A DNA stretch of 35,508 nt from CAZBEA01 sp964519355 (lineage in GTDB: Bacteria; Patescibacteriota; Microgenomatia; Levybacterales; GWA1-39-11), in assembly GCA_964519355.1 (NCBI GenBank), contig CAZFJW010000002.1, positions 1 through 35,508 on the forward strand. Reading direction: 5' to 3'. Both the position numbers and the translations under genes were made by a program. Positions within the stretch are counted from its first letter, which is position 1, and each line of letters starts with the position of its first letter. The notes below the pieces were generated by a model. It worked only from the letters and a program-made list of their open reading frames with translations. It had not been told where the DNA came from and ran no database searches. Below are positions 14,146 through 19,885 of the stretch, in pieces.

Positions 14146-14411
14146 GTTCTTTCTTAATCCAGCTAATGAGGTAGTAACATACTTCATCTTCGGGACTAGA
14201 AGGTAATGCCAGAACACCCGGGGGCTACTGCCCACCCGGGAGCCGGCGAAGTTAGGATAGAAGTGCCGTCTTTATGTCTACGAGCTTGATACATAAAGAC
14301 AAATAGTAAAAACGTAAGTTGTCGTTACTTTTTACATTATGGTTACTTACTGTCCAAAAAATTTAACTCGATATTATTACAAAAACCAGCCATAGTTGTG
14401 CTGGTTTTTTT
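14146..14411 (+). ncRNA. Multi-stem structured RNA upstream of the TasA-like gene
   Basis: A unit of about 265 bases has its own promoter and ends in an intrinsic terminator. Visible stems are: 14166-14173/14180-14187 (8 bp, one G-U); 14188-14191/14199-14202; 14217-14222/14235-14240 with an inner GGC/GCC; 14244-14247/14265-14268; 14268-14277/14291-14300 (10 bp, perfect, overlapping the previous stem by one base); 14306-14317/14325-14335 (11 bp with a bulged C); then the terminator. The segment 14190-14268 is far more GC-rich than its surroundings and looks like a folded core. It could be a riboswitch-like attenuator for the TasA-like gene that starts 71 bases after the terminator, or a free small RNA. 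I could not match it to c-di-GMP, tmRNA, RNase P, 6S or SRP RNA. Confidence 0.65.
14381..14411 (+). terminator. Intrinsic terminator between structured RNA and TasA-like gene
   Basis: A perfect 10-bp stem (AAAAACCAGC at 14381-14390 with GCTGGTTTTT at 14400-14409) runs into a T tract. Its position between a structured RNA and a coding start is the arrangement of a transcription attenuator. Confidence 0.9.
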
Positions 14412-14426
14412 GTGTTCGAAAAAGGG

Positions 14427-14446
14427 CCTATATGCCTACATATAGG
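14427..14446. promoter_or_regulatory. Perfect 8-bp palindrome in the TasA-like leader
   Basis: CCTATATG (14427-14434) and CATATAGG (14439-14446) are perfectly complementary around a CCTA loop, 17 bases before the ribosome site. It could be an operator or an mRNA-stabilising hairpin. No clear -10/-35 pair is seen between the terminator and the gene, which supports read-through from the promoter at 14109. Confidence 0.45.
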
Positions 14447-14481
14447 AATAAATAACTTTACAGAAAGGGGGTGAAAATAAA

Positions 14482-15063
14482 ATGATAAATAGAAGAATAA
14501 TAGCAAGCGGACTTTCAATCGTCTCAGCACTCGCAGTGATGGGAGGAGCGACATTCGCTTTCTTTACAAGTACTGCATCAAGTACCGACAACGTTTTTGC
14601 TAGTGGAAATATGACTTTGCAATTAGACGATAACGATGACGTCACGCCTGCATCAACAATTGACGCTTCATTTGGTGATGGAGATCTGGCACCAGGAGAC
14701 ACAACTTCTGGTTTTATTTCAATGCATAATGGTGGAAATATCGCGATTGCTGAAGTCAATTTGGGTTCAAATCAAACTGTAACAAGTTCTCCTGATTTGG
14801 CAACTAGATTGAATATTACCTCAGCAAAAATTGGTAATGATTCGACATGCTCAACTGGTGATGTTAATATCTCTGGAAGCTTCACAACTCTAGCTGCATT
14901 AGATGCTGCTGATTTGGATTTGCCAAGCTCTGCTTTGGCTCCTGGAGCAACAAGATATCTTTGTCTTACATTCCAGTTTGATCCTACTTCTGACGACACG
15001 TTTCAAGGAAAGACAATTACTGAAACGTTCACATTTGTGGGGCATCAAGATGCGTCTCAATAA
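14482..15063 (+). CDS. TasA/CalY-type fibre protein (SipW-type signal)
   Basis: This 193-residue secreted protein has an N-terminal helix followed by GGATFAFFTSTASSTDNVFASG, the pattern of SipW-dependent signal peptides. The mature part is a beta-rich domain with DLAPGDTTSGFISMHNGGNIAI, matching the PG-D...V-x-N-x-G block of TasA and camelysin (CalY). TasA-family proteins polymerise into extracellular fibres that build biofilm matrix. Two Cys residues (about 117 and 153) may form a disulfide. A strong AAAGGGGGTGA (14464-14474) precedes the ATG by seven bases, so high expression is expected. The SipW-type peptidase gene lies downstream at 15206. A long hairpin (15071-15106) follows the stop. 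Confidence 0.82.
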   Translation: MINRRIIASGLSIVSALAVMGGATFAFFTSTASSTDNVFASGNMTLQLDDNDDVTPASTIDASFGDGDLAPGDTTSGFISMHNGGNIAIAEVNLGSNQTVTSSPDLATRLNITSAKIGNDSTCSTGDVNISGSFTTLAALDAADLDLPSSALAPGATRYLCLTFQFDPTSDDTFQGKTITETFTFVGHQDASQ

Positions 15064-15070
15064 AAAAATC

Positions 15071-15106
15071 GGTCGGAGAGACGGTGCCTACTCCTTCTCT
15101 CCGACC
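15071..15106 (+). other. Strong 3' hairpin after the TasA-like gene, no T tract
   Basis: GGTCGGAGAGA (15071-15081) pairs perfectly with TCTCTCCGACC (15096-15106) over 11 bp. No T run follows, so it is not a normal terminator. It may stabilise or process the TasA-like mRNA. A smaller hairpin (GGAGAA 15176-15181 with TTCTCC 15186-15191) lies just before the signal peptidase start. Confidence 0.6.
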
Positions 15107-15205
15107 TACGATGGCACATTTAGTTTGAGATATTAAAAGACATTTGTCAATAGAATGATGTAGTTAGGGGACTTCGGAGAAAAACTTCTCCTTGGTTCGG
15201 TAATT

Positions 15206-15796
15206 ATGTCACACACAACTGCCCATAAAATTGTGCGGGGAACCATTAAGGTTCTTCATATCAAATTAACTATCCTTGCATTTATACTGCTGCCCATTGC
15301 AGTCTTTACTCTTATTACGTCAAAGACTGACAGAATCGGCGGAATTCAGTCCTTTGTCGTTCTGACTGGTTCTATGACTCCTAATATTCCACAGGGAAGC
15401 GTTATTTTTACGAAAAAAGCACATGCTTATTCTGAAGGCGATGTAATTGCTTTTAATTCAAATGGACGCAATATCACCCACAGAATTGCAAAAGTAGAAA
15501 ACCTCAATGGTGATGTATATTTCCAGACCAAAGGAGATGCCAATAATGTCGCAGATTCAGACTTGGTAAATATTAATGATATTGTCGGGAGGTCACAGCT
15601 GCATCTTCCATATATAGGCAAGGTTATTTTATTTCTTAAGACTATTCAGGGATTTTTGGTGATGATAGTTGCTCCCTCGCTTATCTTTATCGGGATGGAA
15701 TTGTGGGCTATAAAGCGTGAAATCGAACGAGAAACAGAAAAAAAGGTATTAAGACGAATTTCGGAACAGCAGGTATCAAATGTTGTTGTTAGTTAA
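15206..15796 (+). CDS. sipW: SipW-type signal peptidase I
   Basis: This 196-residue protein has two membrane helices (about 20-38 and 140-170) around a signal peptidase core. The nucleophile is Ser56 in VVLTGSMTPNIPQGS. The general base is His92 in RNITHRIAKV instead of the Lys of the bacterial LepB type. A Ser-His dyad with TKGDANN downstream marks the ER/SipW class, which cleaves TasA-type precursors. The TasA-like gene upstream and two further secreted substrates downstream make an obvious functional set. The ATG at 15206 has no clear ribosome site; a hairpin lies just ahead. The tail is a charged cytoplasmic helix. Confidence 0.9.
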   Translation: MSHTTAHKIVRGTIKVLHIKLTILAFILLPIAVFTLITSKTDRIGGIQSFVVLTGSMTPNIPQGSVIFTKKAHAYSEGDVIAFNSNGRNITHRIAKVENLNGDVYFQTKGDANNVADSDLVNINDIVGRSQLHLPYIGKVILFLKTIQGFLVMIVAPSLIFIGMELWAIKREIERETEKKVLRRISEQQVSNVVVS

Positions 15797-15824
15797 ATCT
15801 AACCCTGAAGTGCAAGATGTGTAA

Positions 15825-16310
15825 ATGAAGAAAAACAGGGTAAAAATATTAGTATTATTAATGCTTTTGGCAGGATCTGCGTCCTTTAGTATAACTCGTG
15901 CCTTTTTTACGAGCAGTGCACAGTCACAGAATAATACATTTTCAGCCAAAGAATTTTTCCCAAGATCCGCACCTATTTATGTAAGTAATCCTTTCACATG
16001 TGCAACTGGCGCAACAGATACTTCAACTCAAAAAGGAACTGTCACTTTTGATAAGAACCCTACGACATTTGATATATCGATTAGCGTGACGAGCGCAAGT
16101 GCAAATACCCAGTATCAGCTATGGGTTAATCAAGACCCTGGGGCATGTCCTTTGGGTGCGCCTACCGTTCCCTCTTTCCTCACAACTGATGGAGATGGTA
16201 ATGGTTCAGGAACGTTGTCAGGTCATGGAATAGTGGGAGGAGCAGCAAATTTCTGGATATCCTTAGTCGGCGGATCTGATGTATTTCGGAGCACGGCTGT
16301 GAATTTTTAA
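15825..16310 (+). CDS. Secreted protein with SipW-type signal peptide
   Basis: This 161-residue protein starts MKKNRVKILVLLMLLAG, followed by ITRAFFTSSAQSQNNTFSA, the same processing context as the TasA-like protein, so it is a probable substrate of the neighbouring peptidase. The mature domain is Ser/Thr/Gly-rich and likely all-beta, with two Cys (about 59 and 108) that could pair. It lacks the clear PG-D...N-x-G block of TasA and may be a minor fibre or adaptor subunit. It follows the peptidase gene by 28 bases and is followed by the TasA-RTX gene after one base (TAATATG), so the three are an operon. Function inferred from context. Confidence 0.72.
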   Translation: MKKNRVKILVLLMLLAGSASFSITRAFFTSSAQSQNNTFSAKEFFPRSAPIYVSNPFTCATGATDTSTQKGTVTFDKNPTTFDISISVTSASANTQYQLWVNQDPGACPLGAPTVPSFLTTDGDGNGSGTLSGHGIVGGAANFWISLVGGSDVFRSTAVNF

Positions 16311-16311
16311 T

Positions 16312-17427
16312 ATGAAAAGACTTTTTAGAATAACAATGTTTTTCTCGCTTATTGCGATAATTACTGCCCAGACGCAGGATCTGCAGCGGGCAATTTCAAA
16401 TGCTGTAGAAGGATTCAAACCTGTCGAAACCGCCTACGCTATTGGAGGACTGAGTGTTAATTGGGGAGTTCCAGAGGGAAATCCAATATTTACCATATCA
16501 GGTGCCGCTCCGGGTCAAGATGAGGCACGAAGTGTGCTTGTTACGAATGGTGATATAGTTTCACTTCCTGTTGCAATAAAGGGTAAAAATCTTACATCAT
16601 CTGGGGGACTCGAGACAGTCCTGGATCTCAAAATTTCACAAGGTGGAGTTGATATATACGGAGGCACATCTCCAACAGGTCCTAAAACGCTTGCACAATT
16701 TATGACCGATTCGCTAAATCCAAATGGAATCTCCCTTTCAACAATTGGTGCAGGTTTGAACGAGACGTATGATATTACAGTTACATTTCTAGCAAGTGCG
16801 GGGAATGAATACCAAAATACTGATGTTGAATTCGATCTTGTTATCGGAATTTTAACTGATATTCCCGTCGAGTGTTCTTTTATAGATATGACCGGAAAAT
16901 TCCCAATTTTTGGAACGGGTGCCAGTGAAAAAATAAAAGGCACAACAGGATCTGATGTGATTTTCGGACTTGGCGGTAATGACAAAATTTATGCAAAGGG
17001 AGGGCGTGATTGTGTAATCGGAGGAGCGGGAGAAGATCAAATACATGGTGAGACAGGAGATGATGTACTTTTTGGAAATGAAGATGAGGACACGGTTGAT
17101 GGCGGGACTGGAAGCGATCTTATTTATGGAGGAGCAGGAAATGATGAAGTTGACGGTGAGTCAGGAGATGACATGGTAAATGGCGATGGTGGAGATGACA
17201 AGGTAGATGGTGGAAGCGGAAGAGATATTCTGCATGGTGGAGATGGAGCAGATGAAATGGATGGAGGAGCAGGTAATGATGATATATATGGGGAGAATCA
17301 AGCAGATATTCTGGACGGCGGTGCCGGAAATGACTTGCTTGTGGGAGGAGCTGACAGTGATAAATTGAATGGTCAGGCAGGACGTGATACATGCACAGGA
17401 GAGATTAAGAAAAATTGCGAGTTATGA
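16312..17427 (+). CDS. TasA-like domain fused to RTX calcium-binding repeats
   Basis: This 371-residue secreted protein has an N-terminal hydrophobic segment (8-20). Its first domain (about 45-185) contains FTISGAAPGQDEARSVLVTN, the PG-x...V-x-V-x-N block of TasA/CalY-type beta sandwiches. From about 203 to 360 there is an unbroken run of GG-x-G-x-D-x nonapeptides (for example GGAGNDEVDGESGDD), which form a calcium-filled beta roll. It ends in a Cys-bearing cap (DTCTGEIKKNCEL). In Gram-negatives RTX repeats signal type I secretion; here the N-terminal export signal and SipW context suggest Sec export, with the beta roll folding outside in calcium. It may tie fibres to the surface or to host cells. 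Confidence 0.85.
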   Translation: MKRLFRITMFFSLIAIITAQTQDLQRAISNAVEGFKPVETAYAIGGLSVNWGVPEGNPIFTISGAAPGQDEARSVLVTNGDIVSLPVAIKGKNLTSSGGLETVLDLKISQGGVDIYGGTSPTGPKTLAQFMTDSLNPNGISLSTIGAGLNETYDITVTFLASAGNEYQNTDVEFDLVIGILTDIPVECSFIDMTGKFPIFGTGASEKIKGTTGSDVIFGLGGNDKIYAKGGRDCVIGGAGEDQIHGETGDDVLFGNEDEDTVDGGTGSDLIYGGAGNDEVDGESGDDMVNGDGGDDKVDGGSGRDILHGGDGADEMDGGAGNDDIYGENQADILDGGAGNDLLVGGADSDKLNGQAGRDTCTGEIKKNCEL

Positions 17428-17519
17428 GAAGGCAAAAAGTATGAAGCGCAAAGTAAGGAAGTAATTTTTAACTTAATACTTTTTACTTTTAAATTTTTTG
17501 AAAGGAGGTGAATAAAATT

Positions 17520-18119
17520 ATGACAATACGAACAAAAATTACAGCAGGTCTGTCTGCTGCTGCAATGTTTTCAGCTATTGCTGCGCCAGCTGCATTTGCG
17601 GCTACAACAGTTGATATCTCTGGAAATGGAGCAGGATCAAAAAATACTGTAGAGTTAACTGGGTCAAATTCTGACAAACTCGTACAGAAAAATAGCACAA
17701 CCGTTGTGACATCTATTGTTGCCAAGTCAAACACTGGCGGCAATAAAGCAAACGGAAATACCAATGGAGATGTAACAATCTCTACAGGGGACGCAACAAC
17801 GGAAGTTGCTGTTATGGTAGGAGGAGGAAGCAATGAGGCTACATTGCCTGATTGCGGCTGCGCGCCAGAGGATTTGGATGTAACAATCTCTGGTAACGGA
17901 AAGGATTCTGATAATAAAGTAAAGAAGTCAGATACAAATACCAAAACTACCAAACAAAAAAACAAGACAGCTGTTACAGCTGCTGTTACGGCCAAAGCCA
18001 AAACCGGAAAAAATAAAGCAAATAACAATACTGGTCCAGGTGCAGTTGACGTAACAACTGGTGAAAGTAATACATCAGTAGGCGTACAAGTTGACGGTGC
18101 CACAAACACACTCAACTAG
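17520..18119 (+). CDS. Secreted Asn/Gly/Thr-rich protein with two long repeats
   Basis: This 199-residue protein has a clear signal peptide (ending about APAAFA|ATT, residue 24). Two copies of a unit of about 75-80 residues follow: ISGNG...D/SKN..., an S/T/N/K-rich middle, then SNTGGNKANGNTNGDVTIST in copy one and KTGKNKANNNTGPGAVDVTT in copy two. A DCGCAPEDLD linker separates the copies. The alternating polar pattern suggests a beta-solenoid or amyloid-like fibre, but this is inference. A perfect AAAGGAGGTGA (17501-17511) precedes ATG 17520; a GTG at 17508 lies inside that site and is rejected. It stands next to the TasA/RTX genes and shares the unit with the 18199 gene. Confidence 0.75.
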   Translation: MTIRTKITAGLSAAAMFSAIAAPAAFAATTVDISGNGAGSKNTVELTGSNSDKLVQKNSTTVVTSIVAKSNTGGNKANGNTNGDVTISTGDATTEVAVMVGGGSNEATLPDCGCAPEDLDVTISGNGKDSDNKVKKSDTNTKTTKQKNKTAVTAAVTAKAKTGKNKANNNTGPGAVDVTTGESNTSVGVQVDGATNTLN

Positions 18120-18127
18120 TTTTTCTT

Positions 18128-18164
18128 GAGCATTCCCGCTCCGAGTCGACCGGGGCGGGAGCTC
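18128..18164 (+). other. Intergenic GC-rich hairpin between the repeat-protein genes
   Basis: CCCGCTCCG (18135-18143) pairs with CGGGGCGGG (18151-18159) with one G-U, and GAGC/GCTC extends it beyond a small internal loop. No T tract follows. Like the hairpin at 15071 it may protect the upstream mRNA end or set expression ratios. Confidence 0.55.
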
Positions 18165-18198
18165 ATATCTTGGAAAAAGCGGGAGGTGAATTTTAAAA

Positions 18199-18555
18199 AT
18201 GAATATTAAAACAAAGATCACAAGCGGAGCAGTTACCGGAGCGCTCCTTATAACATGCGTTGCTCAAAGCGCTCACGCTTCAGTGGAAATAAAAGGAAAC
18301 GGGTCAGGATCTAACAACTCTATATCAATTTCTAAGAGTTCGTCTGTTGGAATTTCACAATCTAACTCTAATTCGATCTCAAGTTCTGTCACAGTGAAAT
18401 CAAATACTGGCGGAAACAAAGCGAACAACAATACAGGGGGAAATGTGTCAATTCATACTGGCAGTTCCAAAACAACTGTAAAAATAAAAAATAATGTCGG
18501 CGGTAACGCCATTTCAGGCTGGCTGAAAAGCTGCTGGAATTGGTTTTGCTGGTAG
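18199..18555 (+). CDS. Secreted single-repeat Asn/Ser/Gly-rich protein with Trp/Cys tail
   Basis: This 118-residue protein has a signal peptide ending about AQSAHA|SVE (residue 27). It carries one copy of the unit found twice in the 17520 product: EIKGNGSGSNNSISISK, a Ser/Asn stretch, then SNTGGNKANNNTGGNVSIHT. It ends in an unusual aromatic/Cys tail (WLKSCWNWFCW), which could insert in a membrane or cap a fibre. GGGAGGTGA (18181-18189) precedes the ATG. A strong terminator follows the stop. With the 17520 product it may form a hetero-fibre, the shorter one acting as base or nucleator; this is a guess from arrangement alone. Confidence 0.72.
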   Translation: MNIKTKITSGAVTGALLITCVAQSAHASVEIKGNGSGSNNSISISKSSSVGISQSNSNSISSSVTVKSNTGGNKANNNTGGNVSIHTGSSKTTVKIKNNVGGNAISGWLKSCWNWFCW

Positions 18556-18566
18556 ACTTTAGGCAG

Positions 18567-18604
18567 AGAAAGGATCAGCCGCACTGCTGGTCCTTTCTTT
18601 TTGC
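18567..18604 (+). terminator. Intrinsic terminator ending the surface locus
   Basis: AGAAAGGATCAGC (18567-18579) pairs with GCTGGTCCTTTCT (18586-18598) over 13 positions including one G-U, followed by a short T tract (18598-18602). Confidence 0.9.
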
Positions 18605-18626
18605 CTTTTTTTAGCGTGAAAGGCAT

Positions 18627-18655
18627 TTGATTTCAATTTGGTTACAGGCTACAAT
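18627..18655 (+). promoter_or_regulatory. Promoter of the mreC-mreD-PBP2 operon
   Basis: TTGATT (18627-18632) and TACAAT (18650-18655) are spaced by 17 bases. Transcription should start about 18662, after the GTG at 18658, so the GTG at 18667 is the usable start. Confidence 0.7.
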
Positions 18656-18666
18656 GGGTGGGAAAC

Positions 18667-19416
18667 GTGAGAAGCATTCTTATTTCAATTCTAGTCCTCG
18701 TTCTATTTTTTCTTGTAATTGTCTTGTTTGATAGATCAGGCCCTGTTGGAGTTTTCAGAAAAAATTCTCAAGATGCTCTGTCAATTCCCAGAAGTTTTAT
18801 TTACAAAATATTCCGTTCTGAAGAGAGTGCTCTTGATAAGGAAAAACTTGATACAAATGCACTTCTTCTCGAAATTGAAAATTTAAAAAAAGACAATCAA
18901 GCATTCAGATCTCAATTTGAAACTGCCGGAATCCCAACTGTAACTCTTCTTCCCGCAAAAGTTGTTGGTTTTTTGGGAGAAGCACATACTCCTCATAGTT
19001 TTATTATTGATCAAGGAGAAAAGAGCGGGGTAAAAAGAGGGATGGCAGCAGTATTCCAAAATCACCTTGTTGGAGTTGTGCATGCTGTTGTGGGTGATTA
19101 TTCTGAGGTATATCTTCCAAGTCATGAGTCATTTCGAATTTTAGGAAAAGTTGTCGGAAAAGAAGCAAATGGAGTGATCGTTGGCGGAGGAAGTGAAATA
19201 AATTTTGAGAATGTCGTCTCGTCTCAAGATGTTGTCGAAGGTGATATTGTGAGGACTTTTGAAAATCAAAAAAATATTGAATTTGGAATACCAGACGATT
19301 TGGTAATTGGCAAACTTATTGAGGTAAATAAAGACAGGTCAGTTCCACTCAAATCGGGCAAAATAAAGTCGTATATCGTATTCCCAAATCTGCACAAGGT
19401 TTTTATTGTAAAGTAA
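18667..19416 (+). CDS. mreC: Rod shape-determining protein MreC
   Basis: This 249-residue protein has one N-terminal membrane helix (about 3-21), a coiled-coil region (about 55-80, with LLLEIENLKKDNQAFRSQF) and the two beta-barrel domains of MreC. Family blocks are LPAKVVGFLGEAHTPHSFII, DQGEKSGVKRGMAAVF, NHLVGVVHAVVGDYSEVYLP and GVIVGGGSE. MreC links the cytoskeleton to the elongasome and activates PBP2. The start is GTG 18667 because the promoter places transcription after the upstream GTG. MreD-like and PBP2 genes follow in the usual order, though mreB is not in the window. The stop and next start are one base apart (TAATATG). Confidence 0.93.
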   Translation: MRSILISILVLVLFFLVIVLFDRSGPVGVFRKNSQDALSIPRSFIYKIFRSEESALDKEKLDTNALLLEIENLKKDNQAFRSQFETAGIPTVTLLPAKVVGFLGEAHTPHSFIIDQGEKSGVKRGMAAVFQNHLVGVVHAVVGDYSEVYLPSHESFRILGKVVGKEANGVIVGGGSEINFENVVSSQDVVEGDIVRTFENQKNIEFGIPDDLVIGKLIEVNKDRSVPLKSGKIKSYIVFPNLHKVFIVK

Positions 19417-19417
19417 T

Positions 19418-19885
19418 ATGGTTTTCGTAATTCTAATACTCAGCAGTATTTTTTTAGATTCTTCTTTTTTCTCTATTCCTCTGGTTTATATTCTAAGCAT
19501 ACTTTTTGTAAGACGGGCATTTGTGAAGCATGAACTCGCGAAAAGAAAAACATTAGGCTACTCAAGTCATAAGACAGAACACCTTGATATTATTTTCCCT
19601 TTAGTAGTTGGAATATCAGCACTTTTTTGCATAGATGTTGTCAGAATGGGAACATTGGGAGTTTCTCCTTTGCTATTTCTTCTAAGTGTCACGCTTCTTA
19701 TTGGGTATGGGAGATTTTTCGAAATAAAAAAGTCTCGTTTTTTTGCACTTTTTCTGACAGGGGTAGTTGGATTATATGCGTACTTTTTAGGATACGATGT
19801 ATTTGCAACGATGGTTTTCTTAAGCATTCTGGTTGTTGGAAAATGGATACTGTCACTGTATAAAAAGAACAATGAAAAAAATTAA
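19418..19885 (+). CDS. mreD: MreD-like membrane protein
   Basis: This 155-residue hydrophobic protein has about five membrane helices with short loops. Sequence similarity to MreD is weak and I infer the identity mainly from its place between mreC and the PBP2 gene, its length and its topology. MreD belongs to the elongasome and helps MreC control PBP2 and RodA. It starts one base after the mreC stop, and its last 14 bases overlap the PBP2 start, so all three are translated in a coupled way. A shift to another membrane protein cannot be fully excluded. Confidence 0.7.
   Translation: MVFVILILSSIFLDSSFFSIPLVYILSILFVRRAFVKHELAKRKTLGYSSHKTEHLDIIFPLVVGISALFCIDVVRMGTLGVSPLLFLLSVTLLIGYGRFFEIKKSRFFALFLTGVVGLYAYFLGYDVFATMVFLSILVVGKWILSLYKKNNEKN

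Noticed and set aside
14146..14411. Identification of the leader RNA as a c-di-GMP riboswitch
   Set aside because: The conserved GEMM core segments are not found, although regulation of a surface fibre would fit.
17120..17392. His/Leu-rich frame opposite the RTX repeats
   Set aside because: It is the mirror image of a repetitive Gly/Asp coding sequence, a common false ORF.
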